From assembly GCA_026997215.1 (NCBI GenBank), contig JALWJP010000053.1:1-6158 (forward strand): 6,158 nucleotides of DNA. Direction: 5' to 3'. Below the pieces are notes generated by a model. It saw only the letters and a program-made list of their open reading frames with translations, was not told the origin of the DNA and ran no database searches. Of this stretch, positions 1 through 6,158 are shown piece after piece (position 1 is the first letter of the stretch; every line of letters starts with the position of its first letter). The stretch is from Nanobdellati archaeon. Lineage in GTDB: Archaea; EX4484-52; JAADEF01. A program made the position numbers and the translations under genes.

Positions 1-483
1 CAATTATTATCTATTGTTTTTACAATTATTTCTTTGTATTTAGCAATTCTTTTAACTTATGCCTCTATTCACCAACCCGTTAGCAGTTATGTTGATGATT
101 TTATAAAATCAACAACAGGACTGGATCTTAGCAAAGGTAAAGATGAGGCATATGATAAGTTACGAGAAGAAATTAATAAGAACTATGCTATTATGTTAGG
201 TAACATCAATAACTACCTTCAATATCATATATTATCCTCAAATATATCTCAAAAACAAACATGTATGGCTGTGGTTAATAAGGCATTGAGTAATCTAACT
301 TCTTCTTTATCTTATAATGAAGATCTTGCAAAAATCGATGAACTTTACGAATACAGAGATATTCTTATAACTTTTTACCCTTTAATATCTTTTTTTATTT
401 ATTATAGTCTAATATCTTTTTATTTATTCGCTGTTAGGCTGTTGAGTAAAATATTTCTAATTCTTTGGAACAAGATTATTTAA
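1..483 (+). CDS. Membrane protein of unknown function, 3' part
   Basis: The reading frame is open from base 1, so the gene starts outside the window; 160 residues are visible, ending at TAA (481-483). A start at the TTG at 34 would cut through a hydrophobic helix and is unlikely. Seen: a membrane segment at visible residues 1-20, a polar loop of about 95 residues, then a long hydrophobic aromatic-rich segment at about 120-157 that could hold one or two helices, with a basic C-terminal end. The loop has two N-glycosylation-type sequons (NIS near 81, NLT near 98) and one Cys, so it may lie outside the cell; this is inference. I do not recognise a family. It runs on the same strand as the 336-residue gene, 68 bases upstream of it, but a promoter-like sequence lies between them. 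It is oriented opposite to the pilus/RuBisCO operon. Confidence 0.7.
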   Translation, partial: QLLSIVFTIISLYLAILLTYASIHQPVSSYVDDFIKSTTGLDLSKGKDEAYDKLREEINKNYAIMLGNINNYLQYHILSSNISQKQTCMAVVNKALSNLTSSLSYNEDLAKIDELYEYRDILITFYPLISFFIYYSLISFYLFAVRLLSKIFLILWNKII

Positions 484-487
484 ATTT

Positions 488-506
488 AACGAAAATTATA
501 TATAAG
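488..506 (+). promoter_or_regulatory. Candidate archaeal promoter (BRE plus TATA box)
   Basis: The sequence AACGAAAATTATATATAAG has a purine/A-rich BRE-like part followed by a TATA box (about 496-505). Transcription starting about 22-27 bases downstream would begin near 525-532, leaving a short leader of roughly 20-27 bases before the ATG at 552. It fits a promoter for the 336-residue gene. The surrounding DNA is AT-rich, so chance matches are easy; position in the only intergenic gap is the best support. Confidence 0.5.
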
Positions 507-551
507 GGTAAAGTACAATAATAAAAGTTATTAACGCCTGCCTGTCCGGGG

Positions 552-1562
552 ATGTATATGGAGGAATATATAGAGTTTATTAATCCTTTAGGAGGTTATA
601 GAAGGTTTATAGAAAGAAAATTAGACGAATTTTATGAAAGAGTGAGAACTTTAAATCAAGTTTTAGGGTCTTTGTATTTTCTTACTAACGGTGGAAAACA
701 TAGAGTTTCTTTTGATGTTTGGATATACTCTTTGGCAGCAAATATAATGGTAGGGGATTCAACAAAGACTCAAAGAGAAGCCATGAGAGATAGCTATGGA
801 TTTAAAGAAGCTTTTGAAGCACATTATGATGTCAGATTTGCTGATGAATCGTCTTTTAAAGAGTACTTAAGCGAAAGATCCTTGTTTGAACCGACGAATA
901 TGTGGGAAGAAATATGGACTAAAATGCTAGGAGAGGAGGAAAATAATCCGTATTTTCAATTGAATCACAGGATCAATGGAGTTGTAGGTCAATGGCATCC
1001 TTTTATAAGCGAGGAAGAAAGAGAATTCTTTAGTATAGCATTACTTGTTGCTGCTTATAGCGCAGCTTTAAAATATGTAAAAGGAAACGGAATGCCTTTA
1101 AGGCACTATGTAGAAAAAGAATATGTGAAATTAATAAGAGCGGCTTATCCATTTATTGAAGAATATGCATTGAAATTCTATGGTGCCGGAAGATATGCTA
1201 AAGATTTAAAAGAAGGTGATGAACAAAGATTAAAACAAATGTTAACGCAACTAACTACAAGATATGTGAAGCGATTACCATCTGAGATAAATCCTTCTAA
1301 TTGGGTAGAGTTAGATACAACAATATCTTACGTTTATGATCTTATAAGAAAAATGGAAAGTGTTTTAAGACTTTACGGAAAAAAAATAGAGGAGTTCAAT
1401 AATCTTAAGATTAAAATATTATTTGAGTTAAAGGAAGAGGGTTTATGGGAGTTATATCAGCAAATGAAGAGAAAAGCGAGTAGAATTTTAGATGGCTACG
1501 AAATAAAGGGATGTAGTAAGTTCAATCAATCTCTTAAAGCCATAAGCGCATCTAATCCTTGA
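552..1562 (+). CDS. Uncharacterised soluble helical protein, 336 residues
   Basis: I do not recognise this protein. It is complete, from ATG to TGA (1560-1562), with no signal peptide and no convincing membrane segment; the most hydrophobic stretch (about residues 158-176) looks like a buried helix. It is rich in Glu, Lys, Tyr and Trp, seems almost all helical, has a single Cys (321) near the C-terminus, and its last third (about 254-315) has heptad-like charged helices that could form a coiled coil. No Walker, zinc-finger, nuclease or helix-turn-helix motif is evident. A second in-frame ATG at 558 is possible: GGGG at 548-551 sits six bases before it, whereas it directly abuts the ATG at 552. 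The gene has its own promoter-like sequence upstream. Its last 12 codons overlap the 3' end of the RuBisCO gene on the other strand. Coding status is supported by length and sensible composition; function is unknown. Confidence 0.85.
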   Translation: MYMEEYIEFINPLGGYRRFIERKLDEFYERVRTLNQVLGSLYFLTNGGKHRVSFDVWIYSLAANIMVGDSTKTQREAMRDSYGFKEAFEAHYDVRFADESSFKEYLSERSLFEPTNMWEEIWTKMLGEEENNPYFQLNHRINGVVGQWHPFISEEEREFFSIALLVAAYSAALKYVKGNGMPLRHYVEKEYVKLIRAAYPFIEEYALKFYGAGRYAKDLKEGDEQRLKQMLTQLTTRYVKRLPSEINPSNWVELDTTISYVYDLIRKMESVLRLYGKKIEEFNNLKIKILFELKEEGLWELYQQMKRKASRILDGYEIKGCSKFNQSLKAISASNP

Positions 1563-2932
1563 GAAAACACCATTCTTTCAAGCATATCTTTTGCATTTAA
1601 CTCCTTTTTTATTTCTTTTCTTATTTCTTCTTTAGGTATGTAACCGAAATGTTTAAGTGCTATAGCCAATTCTTTTGATTTTTTTGCATATTCTTTTAGA
1701 GATACTTTTTTACTCATTGCTTCCGCTGCATCTCTCATGGATTTAGCTCCTGCTTTTGAGCCTTTAGGATGTCCGTGCACACCGCCACCAGCTTGAATTA
1801 TTACATCATTGCCGTGGATCTCTACTATTCCCTCTACTTTTCCTGCATCTAATCCTCCTGATGCCACAGGAAATACTTCTTTTATGTCTTTATCCCATTC
1901 TTGTTCAAAAAATCCTAAGTAATCTATGCCATTTACTTTAGATGTTAATATTTCATGTAATTTTTTGATATAAAGGGGAGAACCTTCCATTTTACCTACT
2001 CCTGTACCTACATGTAACTGATCCACACCTAAAAGCCTATATATCTTGGCAAGTATTCTAAAATCATAGCCGTATTTGCCTCTATGCATAGCAGCATACC
2101 CTGCTCTATGTGCATGAACTGCTAATCCTTTTTTATGAGCATAATCCACAATTTTTTTTGTCAAAGCCATTCCTAAAATGAATACGTCCAACATTACAAG
2201 TTTATTACCTCCTTCATATACTGTATCTATGCGTTCATACATCACATTAATGTCCATATCTGTAATATTTGTTGCATAAACTTTAGGTTCCCCTGTTTTT
2301 GTTTCTGCTTTATCTCTTAATTGATTTGTTAATTCAAACCTTTCTTTCCATGGGCAAAACCTTTGATTTACAAGATTTTCGTCATCCTTTACAAGATCCA
2401 GTCCATTAGACCAAGCATCGTAAGCGATTTTAGCAAATTCCTTAGGTGCTAAGCCTACTTTTGGTTTAATTATGGTTCCTACGTGAGGCCTTTTACTTTT
2501 CAATGTATTAACCATTTTTCTTATGCCTTTTATTCCAAATGCAGGTCCATCAAATAATCTTTGATATTTAGCAGGAATGTAAAGATCTATCATGTAAAGT
2601 TCCTCTAATTCTTTTAAACCATACACGTTTCCAAAAACAGATGCAAAAAACTGTAAGAGATTTCGCTCATCAAAATGCTCATAAGGATATGCTAAATAAG
2701 CAAAACCAGCATAATCGCTAACTTTTTTTATCTTATATATTCTAGCTCTATAATCTGAGAATACTTTTTTATTCATGGTATGAATTTTAGTCCACGTACC
2801 AACAGAACTTTCTGCTGCAACACCTTCTGCTAATTCTTCAAATCTTTTTTTACCTTTTAGCCACACCAATACTTTAAAATCTGTTTTTCTTGGCACATAC
2901 TTTAAATCCAAGTAGTTGTATCCTCCATACAT
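1526..2932 (-). CDS. rbcL: RuBisCO large subunit, archaeal form III or II/III
   Basis: Ribulose-1,5-bisphosphate carboxylase: RuBP plus CO2 plus water gives two 3-phosphoglycerates, in the cytoplasm. In archaea with form III or II/III enzymes, RuBP usually comes from AMP salvage (AMP phosphorylase, ribose-1,5-bisphosphate isomerase); neither partner gene is in the window. With the ATG at 2932 it has 468 residues, a normal length. All active-site residues are visible: E41, T46-W47, N102, K156/K158 in IIKPKVGL, carbamylated K182 with D184 and E185 in KDDEN, H275-R276, H307, loop 6 K314 in GVGKMEG, S358-G-G, and the phosphate-binding AGGG (381-384). This argues for a true RuBisCO, not a form IV RuBisCO-like protein. 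Start choice: GAGGTGA lies five bases before this ATG, whereas the in-frame GTG at 2941 lies within that site. It follows the T2SSF gene by 11 bases, so it is probably cotranscribed and coupled. The last 37 bases overlap the convergent 336-residue gene. The exact subtype is uncertain. Confidence 0.97.
   Translation of the reverse strand: MYGGYNYLDLKYVPRKTDFKVLVWLKGKKRFEELAEGVAAESSVGTWTKIHTMNKKVFSDYRARIYKIKKVSDYAGFAYLAYPYEHFDERNLLQFFASVFGNVYGLKELEELYMIDLYIPAKYQRLFDGPAFGIKGIRKMVNTLKSKRPHVGTIIKPKVGLAPKEFAKIAYDAWSNGLDLVKDDENLVNQRFCPWKERFELTNQLRDKAETKTGEPKVYATNITDMDINVMYERIDTVYEGGNKLVMLDVFILGMALTKKIVDYAHKKGLAVHAHRAGYAAMHRGKYGYDFRILAKIYRLLGVDQLHVGTGVGKMEGSPLYIKKLHEILTSKVNGIDYLGFFEQEWDKDIKEVFPVASGGLDAGKVEGIVEIHGNDVIIQAGGGVHGHPKGSKAGAKSMRDAAEAMSKKVSLKEYAKKSKELAIALKHFGYIPKEEIRKEIKKELNAKDMLERMVFSQGLDALMALRD
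1601..1633 (+). terminator. Possible T-rich terminator for the 336-residue gene
   Basis: About 40 bases after the TGA stop, the + strand has a pyrimidine-rich run with several T tracts (TTTTTT, TTTCTTTTC and TTATTTC). Archaeal transcription commonly ends at such T-rich runs without a hairpin. However, the same bases encode a Lys/Glu-rich stretch near the RuBisCO C-terminus on the - strand, which alone would give T/C richness here, so the role is uncertain. Confidence 0.25.
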
Positions 2933-2937
2933 TTTTG

Positions 2938-2944
2938 TCACCTC
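2938..2944 (-). promoter_or_regulatory. Ribosome binding site of rbcL
   Basis: On the - strand this reads GAGGTGA, a seven-base match to the archaeal Shine-Dalgarno consensus, five bases before ATG 2932. Its first base is the last base of the TAG stop of the upstream T2SSF gene. It decides the rbcL start, since the in-frame GTG (2941-2939) is part of this site. The arrangement suggests translational coupling. Confidence 0.85.
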
Positions 2945-3873
2945 TATAATGCTAAAGCGAAAATTAACAGAGTTACTGTTAATAAAATAGCGGAATGCTT
3001 GAAACCTGCTTTTATATCATTATCGTAAATTACACCCACTATTAAACCTATAGAAACTGCTTGAACAATTGCAGTGAAAAATAAAAGAATTTTGAAATAA
3101 GTAAGATTATCTGTCATACTGTATCCAAATATGTATCCTATAGTGCAAATAGGATAAATTTGAGGATAAAGGCTTTTATCACAATAATTTGTTGCTTGCA
3201 AACTTATCGCCATACCTTCCATTCCTATTTCTCCTCCTTCCATAGTTGCTATAGGTTTAAATACATAATATAGGACAAGTATTATAAGAAGAAATATGAA
3301 GAATATAGCATACATTATAATAACTTGTTGATGAAGTATGGATTTTTTTTCTTCATATATTTCTTTGAGGTTTAACACGGTTTCAGATAAATCCATCATA
3401 GTCATGGCTACATCTCCACCAGAGTAATAAGAATTTATGATGATTCCTAAGGCGTTTTTTATCATGTTGCTTTTCTTTAATTCTTGTTGAAGTAATTGAA
3501 TAACTCTTGGAAAAGGTATGTTTAAACTCATTCTATTTTTAGCTCTTTTGAGATATTCATTTAAAGCACCATAATCATTTTTTAAAACAAGATCAAATGC
3601 TTGACTAAAATTCATACCGCTGTTAATAGCTTCAGCATAATCTCTTAAGAATCTTGGAAACGTTTCTTCTGCTTTTTTTACTCTCGCATAATCATAATAT
3701 TCTAATAATGCGTAAGTGATGAATGAAACAAACACTCCTAATATTAAGAAAGATGTGGTTATAGGAGCCATAGACCCTTCTGTCTTTAAAGCCAGTATGT
3801 AACTACCTAATATTATGATTATTCCTATTGCAAAGGAAGCGTACTCTATCGTTTTCTTCTTATTAGGATCCAC
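2944..3873 (-). CDS. T2SSF-family pilus platform protein, second copy (TadC-like)
   Basis: An integral membrane platform protein of a type IV pilus/Tad-like machine, expected to connect the ATPase to pilin assembly. The 309 residues show predicted membrane helices at about 11-29, 38-56, 185-205, 260-282 and 291-309. The cytoplasmic T2SSF domain (about 70-175) has a helical pattern with SGMNFSQAF and the typical GGD at 152-154. A non-cytoplasmic loop of about 50 residues (208-258) has two Cys (231 and 243) that could form a disulfide; the first copy has no such loop. The start is GTG at 3873, six bases after GAGG (3883-3880) and one base after the TAA of the first copy; the ATG at 3875 is out of frame. 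Archaellar ArlJ is usually one protein of about 550 residues with two such domains; here the halves are separate genes, as in some archaeal pilus loci. Family assignment is firm, but the cargo is unknown. Confidence 0.88.
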   Translation of the reverse strand: MDPNKKKTIEYASFAIGIIIILGSYILALKTEGSMAPITTSFLILGVFVSFITYALLEYYDYARVKKAEETFPRFLRDYAEAINSGMNFSQAFDLVLKNDYGALNEYLKRAKNRMSLNIPFPRVIQLLQQELKKSNMIKNALGIIINSYYSGGDVAMTMMDLSETVLNLKEIYEEKKSILHQQVIIMYAIFFIFLLIILVLYYVFKPIATMEGGEIGMEGMAISLQATNYCDKSLYPQIYPICTIGYIFGYSMTDNLTYFKILLFFTAIVQAVSIGLIVGVIYDNDIKAGFKHSAILLTVTLLIFALAL

Positions 3874-3874
3874 A

Positions 3875-4756
3875 TTATCCCTCTAAACTCATTGTTTTAA
3901 ATAATATGATAAACCCAAAAGTTGCTAATGGTAGAATTATAAATACTACAAATAATTGGATGAAAGGTATTATTATAGATTGCATCATCATTCCTATGAC
4001 TAAGGTAAGGATGATGAAAAAGATAACACCTACGAGCATTAATGTAATATATATTTCTACCATTAGATTAAGTTGTTGACTAAATTTCACAAGATTTCTT
4101 TTATATTCTTGCAGGAAAATATTTGACTTTTCTCTTAGGTAAGTGATTAAATCACCTCCTACTATCATCGTATTTCTTATACCCCATAGGAGGTATTTGA
4201 AACTTTCAGAAGCAGTTCTATCACTTGCGTTTTTTAAAGCATCGGCAATATTATAACCTAGATTTTCTACTTCAAAAACGATACGTTTTGCTTCTTCCGC
4301 TAAACTCTTGTATTCTGTCATGTTAGCTAATATTTTAAATAAATCAAGCATAGTGGCTCCACTTTCCGCTATAGTGATTAAATAATAAGTTGCAAAAGGT
4401 AAACTTGCATCTATCTTTTTCTTTTTAGCCATGATGGTGTTTTTAGGATAAAGATAAAATATAAAAAAAGTTACTAAAGCCAGACTTATGCCTCCTAGAT
4501 TGCCCAATATCATGCCTGCAATTAAACTATTAAATACTAATGCAAATATAAAAGTTAAAGGTATGGTTGTGAAGAAATAGACTAATGCAGAAGTAAACAC
4601 GGTTAGTGCAGCATATTCTTCTATTGTAACATGAATACCAACTTTTTTAATATCTGGGCTTATAGGTATAAAGAGCGCTTTAAAAAAGGAGATGTCTGTA
4701 ATTTTACCTACGTATTTATAAGCAATAGGAGCATATTTCTCAAATGAAGATACCAT
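3875..4756 (-). CDS. T2SSF-family pilus platform protein, first copy (TadB/TadC-like)
   Basis: The first of two adjacent integral membrane platform proteins, encoded directly after the ATPase that should act on it. With the ATG at 4756 it has 293 residues; an in-frame GTG at 4765, overlapping the ATPase stop as GTGA, would add three. I prefer the ATG because GTGAT (4765-4761) sits four bases before it as a partial ribosome binding site, and no such site precedes the GTG. Numbered from the ATG, there are two or three hydrophobic helices at about 45-103, a cytoplasmic T2SSF domain at about 114-215 (KIDASLPFATYY near its start, GGDLITYLREK near its end), and two helices at about 232-257 and 262-288. 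The order helices, T2SSF domain, helices is typical of TadB/TadC and of half of an ArlJ/PilC-type protein. Its stop (TAA) is one base from the GTG of the second copy. What the machine exports or assembles cannot be read from this window. Confidence 0.88.
   Translation of the reverse strand: MVSSFEKYAPIAYKYVGKITDISFFKALFIPISPDIKKVGIHVTIEEYAALTVFTSALVYFFTTIPLTFIFALVFNSLIAGMILGNLGGISLALVTFFIFYLYPKNTIMAKKKKIDASLPFATYYLITIAESGATMLDLFKILANMTEYKSLAEEAKRIVFEVENLGYNIADALKNASDRTASESFKYLLWGIRNTMIVGGDLITYLREKSNIFLQEYKRNLVKFSQQLNLMVEIYITLMLVGVIFFIILTLVIGMMMQSIIIPFIQLFVVFIILPLATFGFIILFKTMSLEG
3880..3883 (-). promoter_or_regulatory. Ribosome binding site of the second T2SSF gene
   Basis: On the - strand GAGG (3883-3880, within GAGGGAT) lies inside the last codons of the first T2SSF gene, six bases before the GTG at 3873. 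It supports this GTG as the start and points to coupled translation. Confidence 0.6.
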
Positions 4757-4760
4757 TATG

Positions 4761-4765
4761 ATCAC
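4761..4765 (-). promoter_or_regulatory. Candidate ribosome binding site of the first T2SSF gene
   Basis: GTGAT on the - strand matches five bases of the archaeal Shine-Dalgarno sequence, four bases before ATG 4756, and contains the TGA stop of the ATPase gene (4764-4762). The same GTG could instead be the start codon, so the call is moderate. Confidence 0.45.
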
Positions 4766-6158
4766 GAGGCTGAATATTCGTTAATAAATTCTAAGAGCCC
4801 TTCTTTATTGTAATAATATAATTTTATTATTTCTCCTACTCTTTTGAAATCTGTTATATCATTTTCATACATCCAATTTAATACCTTTACTCTATTCACT
4901 ATCTCTTGAATGAGTTCTTGTTTAGACATTCCTGTAAGGTCAGAAATCTTTTTTAATTTCAGAGAAGGTTTCAAAGGTTTGAACTCATCTTTTTCAGAAG
5001 ACCATGAAAATACAGTTCTTGTTTTAACCTCTTCCTCTTTTATGTTATATCCTTCTATTTCAACTACATTAGTTATTCTTCTAGTGAATCTGTTTTTATA
5101 CCTGAATCCTTTTACGAAAACTACAATATCTAATGTTTCTAATAACGATGCGGGTAAATTAATAGGAGGGGTTATTAATCTATCAATAACTTTATCTATA
5201 GTATCAGCATGAATCGTTGCTAATCCGGCATGTCCTGTTGCCATTCCTTGGAATAATACATAAGCTTCTTTACCTCTTACTTCTCCTACAATAATGTAAT
5301 CAGGTCTTTGCCTTAGTGCTCCTTTTAATAGATCAAACATGTTTACTTCTCCTGTTTTCTTTTCTCCTCTATATCTTCCAAATCCCGGCCTTTCTACTTC
5401 TGGAACCCAGTGTTCATGAGGTAATCTTAATTCAGGAGTATCCTCTATAGATACCACTTTAGCATCTGGTCTTATAAATAATGAGATAGCATTCAATAAA
5501 GAAGTTTTACCTGCTGCTGTTGGTCCTGATACGAGCACAGATAGTTTATTTTCGATCATAAGCCAGAAGTAAGCAAGTATTTTGGCATCTATGGTTCCAT
5601 ATTTCATAAGTTTTATAGGAGTTAAGGGTTCTTTAGAGAATTTTCTAATGGTAAAATTAGATCCTTTACGTGCAATATCTGTACCTAACACCGCATGCAC
5701 TCTAGAACCATCAGGCAACGCACCTTCTACAATTGGTTCGGCGACGGAGACATTTTTATTGCATTTTTGAGCTAGTCTTATTATGAAATTATCCAATTCT
5801 GTTTTGTTCTCGAATACTACATTTGTTTGGATTGATCCTATCTTAGAGTCTCTATGAAAAACGAATACAGGTATGCCTATACCATCACAACTTATATCTT
5901 CGAGATTATTATCTCTTAATAAAGGCTCTATTTTTCCTAAACCTAAGAAGTCCCGTTCGATATAATATCTATAGATATCTATTTTGCTTGGATCTGTTTT
6001 TAGTCCAAACTCTAATATGATATCATTTATTATTTTAGCTATATAATCCTTTGCTTTTTGAGTGTCCAGCTTTGAGAAATCTACATCTATTTTATCTTCT
6101 ATTACTCTTTTTAAATATCTAATTGTTTTTTTATCTTGTAATGTTAAAGGGGGTTTTA
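4762..6158 (-). CDS. GspE/VirB11-type pilus or secretion ATPase, N-terminus missing
   Basis: A hexameric motor ATPase of the type II/IV secretion, type IV pilus and archaellum superfamily; it works at the cytoplasmic face and powers the T2SSF platform encoded next. The frame is open without a stop to the right edge, so the gene begins outside the window; 464 residues are visible (first full codon 6156-6154). A start at the TTG at 5796 would remove a conserved N-terminal domain, visible here by IEPLLRD, LEDISCDG and IPVFVFHR (about residues 75-105). Further motifs in visible numbering: Walker A GPTAAGKTS (211-219), Asp box SIEDTPEL (236-243), Walker B region DYIIVGEVRG (286-295), His box GHAGLATIHADT (308-319). 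All expected nucleotide-handling motifs are present, so it should be active. The C-terminal part (about 390-464) is helical and less conserved. The TGA stop lies in the ribosome binding site of the next gene, so the two are one operon. It could be called TadA-, ArlI- or PilB-like; no other archaellum gene is visible, so I prefer a pilus/Tad-type role. Confidence 0.93.
   Translation of the reverse strand, partial: KPPLTLQDKKTIRYLKRVIEDKIDVDFSKLDTQKAKDYIAKIINDIILEFGLKTDPSKIDIYRYYIERDFLGLGKIEPLLRDNNLEDISCDGIGIPVFVFHRDSKIGSIQTNVVFENKTELDNFIIRLAQKCNKNVSVAEPIVEGALPDGSRVHAVLGTDIARKGSNFTIRKFSKEPLTPIKLMKYGTIDAKILAYFWLMIENKLSVLVSGPTAAGKTSLLNAISLFIRPDAKVVSIEDTPELRLPHEHWVPEVERPGFGRYRGEKKTGEVNMFDLLKGALRQRPDYIIVGEVRGKEAYVLFQGMATGHAGLATIHADTIDKVIDRLITPPINLPASLLETLDIVVFVKGFRYKNRFTRRITNVVEIEGYNIKEEEVKTRTVFSWSSEKDEFKPLKPSLKLKKISDLTGMSKQELIQEIVNRVKVLNWMYENDITDFKRVGEIIKLYYYNKEGLLEFINEYSAS

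Noticed and set aside
591..596. Perfect GGAGGT inside the 336-residue gene
   Set aside because: No ATG or GTG follows at a usable distance in frame; the bases encode the Gly-Gly at residues 14-15, so it is probably coincidental.
1526..2932. RuBisCO-like (form IV) protein
   Set aside because: Every catalytic residue checked is present, including the carbamylated Lys, loop 6 Lys and both His, which form IV proteins usually lose in part.
4910..5212. 100-codon open frame on the + strand
   Set aside because: It lies wholly antisense to the C-terminal part of the ATPase gene, has no ribosome binding site or family resemblance, and its Leu/Ser/Thr-rich composition is what the complement of a Lys/Glu-rich gene gives.
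5582..5770. 62-codon open frame on the + strand
   Set aside because: Antisense to the conserved central part of the ATPase gene, with no independent support.
2944..6158. Archaellum (fla/arl) operon
   Set aside because: The ATPase would fit ArlI, but the platform is two separate T2SSF genes and no ArlH, ArlF, ArlG or archaellin gene is visible; a pilus/Tad-like locus is the simpler reading, though genes beyond the right edge could change this.
1..6158. CRISPR array, tRNA, insertion sequence or attachment site
   Set aside because: I saw no regularly spaced repeats, cloverleaf, transposase motifs or terminal inverted repeats, and almost all bases are in genes.

Overview
The window looks like a piece of an archaeal chromosome, probably from a small-genome or otherwise AT-rich lineage; a DPANN-type or methanogen-like origin is possible but cannot be settled here. 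The evidence is a RuBisCO of the archaeal form III or II/III kind, archaeal-style secretion/pilus genes (a GspE/VirB11-type ATPase followed by two separate T2SSF membrane proteins), an archaeal BRE/TATA-like promoter, and purine-rich ribosome binding sites of the GAGGTGAT type. The DNA is strongly AT-rich, with AGA and ATA codons and proteins rich in Lys, Ile and Glu. Coding density is very high: the only clear intergenic stretch is about 70 bases (484-551), and there is no gene-free stretch over 300 bases. I see no tRNA, rRNA, CRISPR or insertion sequence.

Layout. The left end (1-483, + strand) is the 3' part of an unrecognised membrane protein whose start lies outside the window. After a short gap with a promoter-like sequence comes a 336-residue soluble, helical protein of unknown function (552-1562, +). 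Its 3' end overlaps, tail to tail, the 3' end of a RuBisCO large-subunit gene on the - strand (1526-2932). Reading the - strand from the right edge, four genes follow each other with almost no spacing: a secretion/pilus ATPase (right edge to 4762), a first T2SSF platform protein (4756-3875), a second one (3873-2944), and RuBisCO (2932-1526). Each downstream gene has its ribosome binding site over or just before the stop codon of the gene before it.

How the genes work together. The ATPase and the two T2SSF proteins form the motor and inner-membrane platform of a type IV pilus-like (Tad/archaellum-related) machine. No prepilin or prepilin peptidase is visible, so these probably lie outside the window. 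RuBisCO in such archaea usually acts in AMP/ribose salvage, turning ribulose-1,5-bisphosphate and CO2 into 3-phosphoglycerate. Its position as the last gene of a pilus operon has no obvious biochemical logic and is the main oddity here, together with the unknown 336-residue protein and a RuBisCO that mixes form III and form II-like segments. I found no convincing sign of a wholly new system.
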